From contig NZ_FORI01000001.1 of NCBI RefSeq assembly GCF_900113965.1, forward strand, positions 186,001 to 250,000: a DNA stretch of 64,000 nucleotides, given 5' to 3'. Source of the stretch: Treponema bryantii. Lineage in GTDB: Bacteria; Spirochaetota; Spirochaetia; Treponematales; Treponemataceae. Positions 9,466-17,875 of this stretch are shown here, piece by piece; position 1 is the first letter of the stretch, and every line of letters starts with the position of its first letter. The notes under the pieces were generated by a model that did no database searches, was not told the origin of the DNA, and saw nothing but the letters and a program-made list of their open reading frames with translations. The position numbers and the translations under genes are program-made.

Positions 9466-10167
9466 ATGACTTACGAGTTTGAAGGAAAAACTGAAAAAGA
9501 AGCTATTGAAGTTGCAGTAAATGAGCTTGGACTTGAACGTGATCAGTTTGATGTTGAGATTCTTGAAACACAGAAAAACTCAATTTTCAAAAAGGGTTAC
9601 GTAAAAATCAGAGTTCATACACTTGATGATAATGATGGTAGTGCAGGCTGGAGTGGAGACGCTTCAGAAGAAAAGCACTCACGCCTTGTTGCAGATCCTC
9701 TTCCACAGGGTGAATTTGAACAGAAACTTATTGAATTCATCAAAACTATGGTTGAAAAGATGGGTTATGATGTAAAGGTTGAAGTTTCTTACCGCGAAGA
9801 AAAGAAGCTTGGAATTCGCCTTGATTCTTCTTATTCTTCAATCCTTATTGGTCGTAAGGGTAAGAACCTTGATGCTCTTCAGCTTCTTGCAAACATCTAC
9901 GCTGGCCGCCTTGGTCACGAAGAAGTTCGCGTAATTCTTGATACAGAAAACTACAGAATTCGCCGTGAGGAAACTCTTGTTCGCCTCGCATATACAACAG
10001 CAGATAAGGTTCGCCTTTCGCACAACTCTATTCTGCTTGAACCAATGAATCCGTTTGAGAGACGTCTCATTCACACAACTTTGAACGATATCCCAGATGT
10101 TGAAACAAAGAGTGAAGGTGAGGGCGTATTCAAGCAGGTTCGCGTTCTTTACAAAGGAATTCGCTAA
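9466..10167 (+). CDS. jag: Jag/KhpB RNA-binding protein
   Basis: The 233-residue protein has the three domains of the Jag (KhpB/EloR) family: a Jag-N domain (about 1-52, starting TYEFEGKTEKEAIE), a KH domain with LIGRKGKNLDALQLLANI (about 125-145), and a C-terminal R3H domain containing ERRLIHTTLND. Jag binds RNA and is normally encoded right after yidC, as here. Its stop overlaps the next start codon (TAATG), so coupling to the downstream secreted protein is likely. Confidence 0.93.
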   Translation: MTYEFEGKTEKEAIEVAVNELGLERDQFDVEILETQKNSIFKKGYVKIRVHTLDDNDGSAGWSGDASEEKHSRLVADPLPQGEFEQKLIEFIKTMVEKMGYDVKVEVSYREEKKLGIRLDSSYSSILIGRKGKNLDALQLLANIYAGRLGHEEVRVILDTENYRIRREETLVRLAYTTADKVRLSHNSILLEPMNPFERRLIHTTLNDIPDVETKSEGEGVFKQVRVLYKGIR

Positions 10168-10979
10168 TGGCATTAAATCTTATTAAGAAGGTAAGTCTTG
10201 TTCTTTTTGCCGGTGCTGCATTTGCAGGAACTTGTTTTGCAGGTGAAAACGCAAAGGCAAAAGAACTTGTAGGTGCTAAGTATTATGATGCACTCGTAAA
10301 AAACGGGATTGTATCAGAATACCGTGATGATGGTTCTACTGGTTTCCGTCTTCTGCCAGAATCTGTTTATAGCAGCAAAATCAATGGCAGTATGATTTCT
10401 AAGGATCCAAAGAACTATCCTTACACTTACGAAGGACTTTATCTTCTGAGTAAAAAAGAGCTTCTTGCAAAAGGAAGCTCTGGAAAAAGCTCAATCACAA
10501 TTGATGATGTTTCAAAGGTTGTCCGCTCAATCTCTAAAATGCAGGGTATGACTTATTTCTCTTCTACAAAGAATAAGGAATGTGTTCTGTATGAAAAGAC
10601 ATATATGATTGCCGGACCATACGATAAAACAAAGATTGCAGATCAGAATACAGGAAATGCAGACGGACAGGTTTCTTACTGTCTTCAGGATGATAACAGC
10701 TTTGGTGTGAATACTTATAAGCTTTCATACTTCCAGAAAGATGATACATTGCTTTGCAATTTCAGCATTCTGGATAAGATGGGAATTGGCCCATTCAAGG
10801 CAATTTATCCTGGAAAGATGATTATCAACATTCTTGTAATTGATTGTGGTGATGATCTTTTGCTTTATCTGAACACAGATTTGGACAGCGTAAAGTTCCC
10901 AGGCATTAAGGGTCAGATTACTGATTCAATGTCTTCGAGAATGGACGCAGTTTATAAATGGTTTACAACTCAATTCTAA
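10167..10979 (+). CDS. Conserved secreted protein of unknown function
   Basis: I do not recognise this 270-residue protein with certainty. It starts with a clear signal peptide (basic MALNLIKK, hydrophobic core, AFA or CFA cleavage site near residues 20-26), so it is probably periplasmic. No transmembrane segment follows. The rest is a mixed alpha/beta protein with many Lys and Ser; the region near residue 200 reads MGIGPFKAIYPGKMIINILV. It overlaps jag by one base and precedes the immunophilin by ten bases, so it may belong to the envelope arm of this operon. Confidence 0.7.
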   Translation: MALNLIKKVSLVLFAGAAFAGTCFAGENAKAKELVGAKYYDALVKNGIVSEYRDDGSTGFRLLPESVYSSKINGSMISKDPKNYPYTYEGLYLLSKKELLAKGSSGKSSITIDDVSKVVRSISKMQGMTYFSSTKNKECVLYEKTYMIAGPYDKTKIADQNTGNADGQVSYCLQDDNSFGVNTYKLSYFQKDDTLLCNFSILDKMGIGPFKAIYPGKMIINILVIDCGDDLLLYLNTDLDSVKFPGIKGQITDSMSSRMDAVYKWFTTQF

Positions 10980-10989
10980 GAGGGAAAAA

Positions 10990-12030
10990 ATGAAAATCAA
11001 AAAAACTATTATTGCAGGACTTATGGCAATCTTTACATTAGCATCTTGCACAGCCGCAGGTTCTAAGGGGAAAAACATGGAAGCATTGAAAGGAAAGGAA
11101 GGCGTTTTTGCCGTTCTTGAAACAGAAAAGGGAACAATTGTTCTTAATCTTTTTTACAAAGAAACACCAATGACAGTTGCAAACTTTGTTGGTCTTGCAG
11201 AGGGAACTCTTGATGCAGCAAAAGGAAAGCCATTTTATGATGGTTTGAAATTCCACCGTGTAATTGAAAACTTTATGATTCAGGGTGGTGATCCAAAGGG
11301 TAATGGTACTGGCGGTCCTGGATATAAGTTTGCTGATGAATTTGTTGAAGGTTATATTTTTGATAAGCCTGGTAAGCTTGCTATGGCTAACTCTGGTACT
11401 AATACAAACGGAAGCCAGTTCTTCATTACACACGTTCCAACAGACTGGCTCAACTACAAACACACAATTTTTGGTGAGGTTCTTGCAGGACAGGATGTTG
11501 TAAATGCTGTGGCTCAGGGCGATTCCATTAAGTCTTTGACAATTGTTCGCCAGGGTAAAGATGCAGAAGCTTTCAAGGTAACTCAGGCAAGCTTTGACGC
11601 TCTTAAGGCTGAGGGTGCTAAGAAGGCTGCTTCTTTCAAAGAAGAAATGGCTAAGAAAACAATTGCAAAGGTAATTGAAGGCTGTGAAAAATCTAAGAGT
11701 GGTATTTACTATCAGATTATTAAGCAGGGAAGCGGCCCGGTTTGTGGAAAGGGAAAGAAAGTTACTGTTGAGTACAAAGGATACCTTCCAGATGGTCAGC
11801 TTTTTGATGCTTCAAAAGAATTCCACCCACAGGGACATGAACCAATTGAATTTACTACAGCTGGTGGTCAGATGATTCCTGGTTTTGATGAAATGGTTCA
11901 GGAAATGAAATACGGTGAAACAAGAAAGATGGTAATTCCACCTGAGCTCGCTTATGGAAGCTACGGTGTTCCACAGGCTGGTATTCCTGGTGATTCTTAT
12001 ATCTGTTTTGATGTGAAATTAGTTAAGTAA
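10990..12030 (+). CDS. Cyclophilin-FKBP fusion lipoprotein (dual peptidyl-prolyl isomerase)
   Basis: The 346-residue protein starts with a lipoprotein signal ending LASC (Cys20). A cyclophilin domain follows (about 40-190) with FHRVIENFMIQGGDPKGNG, MANSGTNTNGSQFFIT and a tryptophan in THVPTDWLN. After a Lys/Ala-rich helical linker comes an FKBP domain (about 235-346) with VTVEYKGYLPDGQLFDAS, GGQMIPGFDEMV and IPPELAYGS. Both catalytic folds look intact. Proteins of this order (CFBP) were described as dual-family immunophilins in Treponema denticola and Flavobacterium. It is probably anchored in an envelope membrane facing the periplasm and helps fold exported proteins. Confidence 0.93.
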   Translation: MKIKKTIIAGLMAIFTLASCTAAGSKGKNMEALKGKEGVFAVLETEKGTIVLNLFYKETPMTVANFVGLAEGTLDAAKGKPFYDGLKFHRVIENFMIQGGDPKGNGTGGPGYKFADEFVEGYIFDKPGKLAMANSGTNTNGSQFFITHVPTDWLNYKHTIFGEVLAGQDVVNAVAQGDSIKSLTIVRQGKDAEAFKVTQASFDALKAEGAKKAASFKEEMAKKTIAKVIEGCEKSKSGIYYQIIKQGSGPVCGKGKKVTVEYKGYLPDGQLFDASKEFHPQGHEPIEFTTAGGQMIPGFDEMVQEMKYGETRKMVIPPELAYGSYGVPQAGIPGDSYICFDVKLVK

Positions 12031-12034
12031 GGCA

Positions 12035-12138
12035 ATAGATTGCCGCGTCGCTCACTACGTTCGCTCCTCGCAATGACACGTAAAGGTCTTGTGGGGAGCG
12101 ATTTTTTTTGTCATTGCGAGCGTAGCGAAGCAATCTAT
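12035..12138. repeat. Palindromic repeat pair, GTCATTGCGAG family
   Basis: Two inverted copies face each other. One runs 12035-12078 (ATAGATTGCC at the start, CTCGCAATGACA at the end); its partner runs 12110-12138 (TCATTGCGAGCG through GCAATCTATT). Together they fill the convergent spacer between the immunophilin and metF. Other copies are at 30726-30795, 52302-52365 and 63247-63323. A run of eight T at 12102-12109 lies just before the second arm. Confidence 0.8.
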
Positions 12139-13034
12139 TTTAAAATTGGTGGGACGTCGAAAAGGCTTTTTGTTGCTTCGTAAATCTTGCGAGCCACAAG
12201 AGGGTTATTCATTGTGTAAAGGTGAATACCCTGTACGCCGTGAGTAACGAGGTCTATAATCTGATCAATGGCGTAAGCGATTCCGGCGTCGCGGATAGCT
12301 TCCGGATGATCTCCGTAGCGGTCCATCATATCTGTAAACTTTTTAGGAAGCACGGCGTTTGTCATGCTTACCATTCGTTCAATAGATTTCTTATTTGTTG
12401 CCGGCATGATACCAGCTTCAATCGGAACATTAATTCCTTTTATCTGGCAGCGTTCGAGGAAGCGGTAGAACTGGTCGTTATCGAAGAAAAGCTGTGAGAG
12501 CAAATGGCTTGCTCCAGCATCAACCTTCTGTTTAAGATAATCAATGTCTTCATAAACATTTTTTGACTGAGGGTGAAGCTCAGGATAGCAGGCACCAAAA
12601 ATCTTAAAGTATTTTCCGTCTGTGCGTTTTTCATCAAAATCCTTAATAAACTGAATTAAGTCACTGGCGTGATGGAAATCTCCAGAAGGTTCTTTGCCTT
12701 CAACTCGATCTCCGCGAAGGGCAAGAATATTTTCGATTCCTGCCTGCTGGAATTGTTCAAGAACATACTGGGCATCCTGCTTTGTCATATTAAGACAAGG
12801 CATATGTATAACTGACTGTACCTGACAGACATCTTTTATATGCCTTGCAATTTCTACAGAGTTGTTGCAGTTTTCACTTCCGCCGGCGCCAAAGGTTACT
12901 GAGATAAAATCTGGTGAAAGACCTTTAAGCTCATCAAGGGTAGAATAAATTGTATCGATGGGCATTGTCTTTTTTGGTGGGAATACTTCGAATGAGAAGA
13001 TTGTTTTCTTTGTGAGATCAGATTCAAAAATCAT
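12135..13034 (-). CDS. metF: 5,10-methylenetetrahydrofolate reductase
   Basis: MetF reduces methylene-THF to methyl-THF for methionine synthesis. The 299-residue protein has the TIM-barrel motifs FSFEVFPPK at the N-terminus, FISVTFGAGGS (about residues 45-55) and NILALRGDR (about 103-111), and the length of the bacterial NADH/ferredoxin type. The gene stands alone: repeats lie on both sides and the next minus-strand gene is more than 200 bases upstream. The 13035-13085 leader shows no SAM or cobalamin riboswitch that I can recognise. Confidence 0.93.
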   Translation of the reverse strand: MIFESDLTKKTIFSFEVFPPKKTMPIDTIYSTLDELKGLSPDFISVTFGAGGSENCNNSVEIARHIKDVCQVQSVIHMPCLNMTKQDAQYVLEQFQQAGIENILALRGDRVEGKEPSGDFHHASDLIQFIKDFDEKRTDGKYFKIFGACYPELHPQSKNVYEDIDYLKQKVDAGASHLLSQLFFDNDQFYRFLERCQIKGINVPIEAGIMPATNKKSIERMVSMTNAVLPKKFTDMMDRYGDHPEAIRDAGIAYAIDQIIDLVTHGVQGIHLYTMNNPLVARKIYEATKSLFDVPPILK

Positions 13035-13084
13035 GTTGTTATTATAAACAGAAACGGGGATGTGGTAAAGATAGAAGTGATTTT

Positions 13085-13245
13085 AGAATGGGTTAGCGAT
13101 TGGAGCCACGCCGAAGGCGGCCACCGCAGTACCGGTGGTTGAGTTTGTCGAAACCACCGGTGCGAGGAGGCTGGAGCGCTTAGCGCGGAATGGCGGAAAG
13201 CGCGACCACAACAGCGGCGAAGCCGTTGTTGTGGGAACCTCCTGG
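13085..13245. repeat. Long GC-rich composite repeat with GGTGGTTGAG core
   Basis: The spacer between metF and the transporter gene is filled by a GC-rich element. Its core (13131-13161) is a GGTGGTTGAG...TCGAAACCACC palindrome. On each side are smaller inverted repeats such as CAACAGCGGC/GCCGTTGTTG near 13212-13232. A second copy of the long form lies at 34862-35003 upstream of xylB. Confidence 0.7.
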
Positions 13246-13250
13246 ATAAA

Positions 13251-14648
13251 TTAAAGAATACCGATACCCTTGAGGAGGATGATGAAAAGAAGGATTGGTG
13301 CAACGAACTTAATCATTACAATGTAGAGAGTCTTGCGACCGAACTTTTCACCATTGAGGGTAATTTCATCAATTGTTGTCTGTGGCTTAGCAACCCAACC
13401 GATAAGGATACAAGTAAGAAGACCAATGATTGGCATGAGAACGTTGTTACTTGCGTAGTCGAGGATGTCGAGAATCTGACCAACACTGCCGTTTGGAAGT
13501 TTGAGGTCGAAGTAGAATACGTTGTATCCAAGACAAACGATGATTGAAACAACAAATGTGCTTACGGCCATAATGAATGCTGAACGGCGGCGGCTCCACT
13601 TGAACTTATCCATCATAGAAGAAGTGATTGCTTCGAGAATAGAAACTGCAGAAGTAAGAGCTGCGAACATTACCATTACAAAGAAAATCAAACCAATGAA
13701 ATCACCAAACTTACCGAGAGAGTTGAATACCTTTGGAAGAGTGATGAACATAAGTCCTGGACCAGCAGACATACCTTCTTTTCCGCTGAAAACAAATACG
13801 GCTGGAATAATCATCATACCAGCGAGAATTGCAACACCGGTATCGAAGATTTCAATCTGGTTTACAGACTTGTTGAGGTTTTCATCCTTCTTCATGTAAG
13901 AGCCGTAAGCAATCATAATACCCATAGCAATTGAGAGTGAGTAGAAGAGCTGTCCCATAGCATCAAGACAAACTGTAAGGAAACCTTTGAATGTGAGTCC
14001 TTCAAAATTTGGAATGAAGTAAATTGCTGCACCCTGAAGACCTGTGCGTGTTACACCGTTTGCATCTGTATGTTTGATGAACAAAGCATAGAAGGCAATG
14101 AATACAACGATTACAAAAAGAATAGGCATGAGGATTTTTGAGTAACGCTCGATACCATGCTCAACTCCCTTATAAACGATAATAAAACAGAGAATTGCAA
14201 AAAGAGCACAGTAGAAAATCGGCTGCCACTGAGAAGTGATAAAGCCTGTAAAGAATCCGTCTTCAACTGCAACCTGGCCCTGGAAAGCAAGATAGCTGAA
14301 CATATACTTCATTACCCAGCCACCGATTACACAGTAGTAAGGATAAATGATGAATGGTACTACGAAAGAGAAGATTCCGAGGAAGCCCCATTTCTTACTG
14401 ATTTTTGAATAAGCAGTAAGAGGACTTTCCTGTGTCTTTCTACCAATTGCAACTTCTGTAATGAGAAGTGCAAAACCGAATGTAAGAGCGAGAGCGAGAT
14501 AGACTACGAGGAAGAGTCCACCGCCATCTTTTGCAGCGAGATATGGGAAGCGCCAGATGTTTCCGAGACCTACGGCACTACCAGCTGCGGCAAGAACGAA
14601 CCCGATTGAACTGGTAAACGAGTTGCGCTGTTTTGTTTGAGTTTCCAT
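13251..14648 (-). CDS. Sodium-dependent transporter, NSS/SNF family
   Basis: The 465-residue protein has about 12 predicted membrane segments and the LeuT-type N-terminal signature FVLAAAGSAVGLGNIWRFPY (about residues 17-36), where the unwound TM1 binds sodium and substrate. Bacterial members carry amino acids or similar small solutes with Na+; the substrate cannot be read from the sequence. A possible Shine-Dalgarno sequence (AGAGGT) precedes the ATG. It appears to be a single-gene unit. Confidence 0.93.
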   Translation of the reverse strand: METQTKQRNSFTSSIGFVLAAAGSAVGLGNIWRFPYLAAKDGGGLFLVVYLALALTFGFALLITEVAIGRKTQESPLTAYSKISKKWGFLGIFSFVVPFIIYPYYCVIGGWVMKYMFSYLAFQGQVAVEDGFFTGFITSQWQPIFYCALFAILCFIIVYKGVEHGIERYSKILMPILFVIVVFIAFYALFIKHTDANGVTRTGLQGAAIYFIPNFEGLTFKGFLTVCLDAMGQLFYSLSIAMGIMIAYGSYMKKDENLNKSVNQIEIFDTGVAILAGMMIIPAVFVFSGKEGMSAGPGLMFITLPKVFNSLGKFGDFIGLIFFVMVMFAALTSAVSILEAITSSMMDKFKWSRRRSAFIMAVSTFVVSIIVCLGYNVFYFDLKLPNGSVGQILDILDYASNNVLMPIIGLLTCILIGWVAKPQTTIDEITLNGEKFGRKTLYIVMIKFVAPILLFIILLKGIGIL

Positions 14649-14739
14649 AAATAAACCTCTAAAAAATTTTTTTACGGAAAATATTTTAACATAAAAAAGG
14701 GGTGTGCGTCATTAGAAGAGATTGTTATTGAAGGAAGTC

Positions 14740-16386
14740 TTAAAACAGTGGTGCGAAGATGCGGAAAAGGCGGCCGAGTGCTCTCTGATAAAAAGGAATC
14801 TTTTTGTAATCGCCTTTCTGCATGTGAGTACAGTCTTTGAGGGTTTCATCAAAATCTGCTTTTGCATCGTGTACCACTGGGGAGTCTATAAAGACAACTC
14901 CGTTTTCAAAATGATGATAGAGGCTTCTGTAGTCGAGATTCACTGAACCAATGGTTGCGATATGGTTGTCAGCGATGAACATTTTAGAATGGATAAAACC
15001 TTTGTTGTAGAGATAAACTTTTATTCCGTTATCAACAAAAGATTCGAGATAGGTTTTTCCAATACAGAAGGTCAGAAGATGATCAGGAATTGATGGAACA
15101 ATAATAGAAACTTCAACTCCACGGGCTGCGGCAAAGAAGAGGGCTTCCTGTAACTGGTTATCTATGAGGATATAAGGAGTTGTGATGTTCAGATATTTTT
15201 TTGCATTATTTATGATGTATAGATAAATATTTTCTGCGATGTCTTTGTTGTTGAAAAAGTCGTCGCCGTAAGGGATTGTGATGCCTGAATTTTGGGTATG
15301 GGCTGGCTGAGTTTCGACATCCTGGTGTTGGCCGAAGTCCTGCAGTGCGGTGAGGTCCGGAAGATATGGTGAAAAATCTTCCGGGGTTTTTGAATAGAGA
15401 TTCCAGTTTTGAAGGAAGAGCTGCATAAAGGTGTGGACTGCGGTGCCCTGAATTTTTACGGCATTGTCTTTCCAATATGCAAATCGGTTTTTACCACGAT
15501 TGAAATATTCGTTTGCAAGATTGAGTCCGCCGGTGAAAGCTATCTTGCCGTCGATGATTACGATTTTACGGTGGTCACGGTTATTGAGGTGTGTTGAAAC
15601 AATTGGAATGATAGGGAGAAAAACGCGGGATTCAACCCCTTTAGATTTAAGATATTTCTGATAGAACGAAGTGGAAGCTACAGGGGAGCCGAGACCGTCA
15701 CATAGTATGCGGATCTCAACACCATTTTTATGACGCTCCTGTAGTGCTTTCAAAATCTCGTTCCACGAGCTGTCTACATTGATTATAAAAAACTCAAGAA
15801 AAATAAATTTCTGAGCGTTTTTTATTTCTTCCAGCAGGTCTGGGAAAAAAGTTTCGCCATTGGGATAATAAGTTGTATTACAGTTTTTGTACGGAAAGAA
15901 AAAATTATTTGTGAGGTAGTAGATTAAATCTGCAGATGGATTTTTAGAGAACTCGCGTATTAATTTTTTCTGTTCACTGAGTGAAGTGGGAATGCTTGCT
16001 GGCAGAAGTATTTCGGTTTGCTCGCGGAGAAGGTTCAGGCGTTTTGAGTGGCGGCGAGAACCGCGGTTTGTATGATACATAAGATAGGCAGCAATACTGA
16101 ACAAAGGAACGAAAATCATTGGAACGATCCAAGCGAGCTTGAACTCGTTGCGTCCTTTTTTGTTCACTATGAAAATCATAAAGCCTGCTGTGAGGGCGAG
16201 GGAAATTCCAAAATAGACTTCGAGGTATTTTTCGAGTCGGAAAATGAAAAAGGCCAGAAGGAAGATTTGAATGGCGATGAACAGGAAGTTGATTATGAGA
16301 CGGCTGTAAACGTTCTTATGAAAGATTTTGAAACGCTTTTTGTCTTTGATGATTTCATAATTTGTTTTTTTAGAATGCTTTTTCAT
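14740..16386 (-). CDS. cls: Cardiolipin synthase (phospholipase D family)
   Basis: The protein of about 548 residues condenses two phosphatidylglycerols, or a similar donor pair, into cardiolipin at the membrane. It has two N-terminal transmembrane segments followed by a PLDNc-type region (FIFRLEKYLEVYFGISLAL, then IVPMIFVPLFSIAAYLMYH) and two HKD motifs, HRKIVIIDGKIAFTGG and HSKMFIADNHIATIGSVN. The start is taken as ATG 16386; an upstream TTG two codons earlier is possible. It is the usual size for bacterial Cls. Confidence 0.93.
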   Translation of the reverse strand: MKKHSKKTNYEIIKDKKRFKIFHKNVYSRLIINFLFIAIQIFLLAFFIFRLEKYLEVYFGISLALTAGFMIFIVNKKGRNEFKLAWIVPMIFVPLFSIAAYLMYHTNRGSRRHSKRLNLLREQTEILLPASIPTSLSEQKKLIREFSKNPSADLIYYLTNNFFFPYKNCNTTYYPNGETFFPDLLEEIKNAQKFIFLEFFIINVDSSWNEILKALQERHKNGVEIRILCDGLGSPVASTSFYQKYLKSKGVESRVFLPIIPIVSTHLNNRDHRKIVIIDGKIAFTGGLNLANEYFNRGKNRFAYWKDNAVKIQGTAVHTFMQLFLQNWNLYSKTPEDFSPYLPDLTALQDFGQHQDVETQPAHTQNSGITIPYGDDFFNNKDIAENIYLYIINNAKKYLNITTPYILIDNQLQEALFFAAARGVEVSIIVPSIPDHLLTFCIGKTYLESFVDNGIKVYLYNKGFIHSKMFIADNHIATIGSVNLDYRSLYHHFENGVVFIDSPVVHDAKADFDETLKDCTHMQKGDYKKIPFYQRALGRLFRIFAPLF

Positions 16387-16439
16387 AATCAATTAAATAA
16401 TAAACTGATTAGTCAATTTTGTCATTCATACCTTTGTTA

Positions 16440-17324
16440 TTAAAATAATTCTGGTTGAAGAGGGTCTTTGTCTGGAAACTCTTCTATCCATTTGAAAACA
16501 GAATCAGTACCTAGCATGATGTTGTTGCGTTTACAGAGTTGTGAGAGATAAGACATAAGGGCGTGACTGTTCGGACTGTTTACCATGTAATTGTAACCGA
16601 AAGTTTTTATGTAGCGTTGCTTGAGAGAAATCTGATCAGCAGAAAGTGATGGAAAATTACGGTCCAAGGCGGCATAAAAATATTCGCGGTTACCTTCTCG
16701 CAAAGTGAGCCCAATTCCAAAGCAGATGATGGCGTGAACTCCGGCTCGGGCACAAAGGTCTACAATGCCTTCGATATTTTCTTTTGTGTCGTTTATGAAT
16801 GGGAGAAGCGGGCTGAACCAGACAACAGTTGGAATGCCGGCTTCGTGACAGGCCTGAAGAACTTCGAAGCGTCGGCTTGTTGGACAGACATTGGGTTCAA
16901 TTTTTTTACAGAGAGTGTCGTCTGCGGTGGTGAGTGTCATTTGAACTACAGCCTTTGTTTTTTGATTTATGTGAGTAAGAATGTCGAAGTCGCGAAGTAC
17001 AAGATCTGACTTAGTAATAAGTGTTGCACCAAAATTATAATGGTCTATGATTTCGAGGCAGCGGCGTGTAAGCTGGAGTTCTTTTTCTAAAGGGATGTAA
17101 GGATCGCACATAGAGCCGGTACCTATCATGCAGCGCTTTCGCTTTTTTTTGAGAGCGGCTTCGAGAAGCTCGGGTGCGTTTTGTTTTACTTCTATGTCTT
17201 CAAAGTCATGAGTAAACTGATAACATTTACTTCGTGAATCACAATAGATGCAACCGTGGGAGCATCCACGATAGATGTTCATACTGTGAGGAGTAAGAAT
17301 TGTTTTTGCGTTCACGAAGTGCAT
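16440..17324 (-). CDS. SPL-family radical SAM protein
   Basis: The 294-residue enzyme has the spore-photoproduct-lyase-like N-terminus NIYRGCSHGCIYCDSRS with the CxxxCxxC cluster motif that binds the 4Fe-4S cluster and SAM. Conserved stretches GTGSMCDPY and LITKSDLVLRD follow. True spore photoproduct lyase repairs UV-damaged DNA, but this broad family has many members of unknown role in non-spore-formers. It is the last of three genes separated by about one base each, behind a palindromic operator, so it probably shares their regulation. Confidence 0.85.
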   Translation of the reverse strand: MHFVNAKTILTPHSMNIYRGCSHGCIYCDSRSKCYQFTHDFEDIEVKQNAPELLEAALKKKRKRCMIGTGSMCDPYIPLEKELQLTRRCLEIIDHYNFGATLITKSDLVLRDFDILTHINQKTKAVVQMTLTTADDTLCKKIEPNVCPTSRRFEVLQACHEAGIPTVVWFSPLLPFINDTKENIEGIVDLCARAGVHAIICFGIGLTLREGNREYFYAALDRNFPSLSADQISLKQRYIKTFGYNYMVNSPNSHALMSYLSQLCKRNNIMLGTDSVFKWIEEFPDKDPLQPELF

Positions 17325-17325
17325 G

Positions 17326-17874
17326 TTATTTACAATTCTTAATATGAGCTTTGATTTTTTTTATAGCCCAGTCGTAGTGGCTTGAGGTTGTGCTGACACA
17401 ATAATCTCCCAGCGCTGCGTTTCCTGTCCATGCAAAATACTTTGGGATAAAAAGTTCTTCATTTGAATAACTCTCTATCAGATTTATTACATCGTCATGG
17501 CTTTTATCGAGCAACTTTCTAGCTTCTTCCAGACTTGTTTTCTGATGATTATTCCAGAACATTACATTCATTGCGCCATAAGTTTTCCACGAATATTCTG
17601 ATGGGAGGAAGGCAATTGCTGATTTTTTGTCAGTGATGTCTTTATTGTTTTTCGGAAATTTGAGCATAAGCTGATGCCATTCATAAAGATGGATCAAAAC
17701 ATCGCGGACATTTTTGTCGCGGCTCCAGTGAGCTTCTTTTTTGCTTGGTTCGCCTGAAAAATCAAATGGTGTATTAAGTTCTTTTTCAGACATTCCTTCA
17801 ATGAGCTTGATAAGTTTGTCGTAATTTTCTTTTGCTGCGGTGAGCAGGTCGTCTTTAGTTTTTGGTCTTGGCAT
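17326..17874 (-). CDS. ClbS/DfsB-like four-helix bundle protein
   Basis: The 182-residue protein starts MPRPKTKDDLLTAAKENYDK and has the conserved NVRDVLIHLYEWHQLML segment (about residues 75-92) and NNHQKTSLEEARKLLDKSH, typical of the ClbS/DfsB family (DinB-like four-helix bundle). ClbS itself is a colibactin self-protection protein; most relatives are uncharacterised, so only the fold is assigned. AGGAG lies upstream of the ATG. The gene is packed one base from each neighbour in the three-gene operon. Confidence 0.85.
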   Translation of the reverse strand: MPRPKTKDDLLTAAKENYDKLIKLIEGMSEKELNTPFDFSGEPSKKEAHWSRDKNVRDVLIHLYEWHQLMLKFPKNNKDITDKKSAIAFLPSEYSWKTYGAMNVMFWNNHQKTSLEEARKLLDKSHDDVINLIESYSNEELFIPKYFAWTGNAALGDYCVSTTSSHYDWAIKKIKAHIKNCK

Positions 17875-17875
17875 A

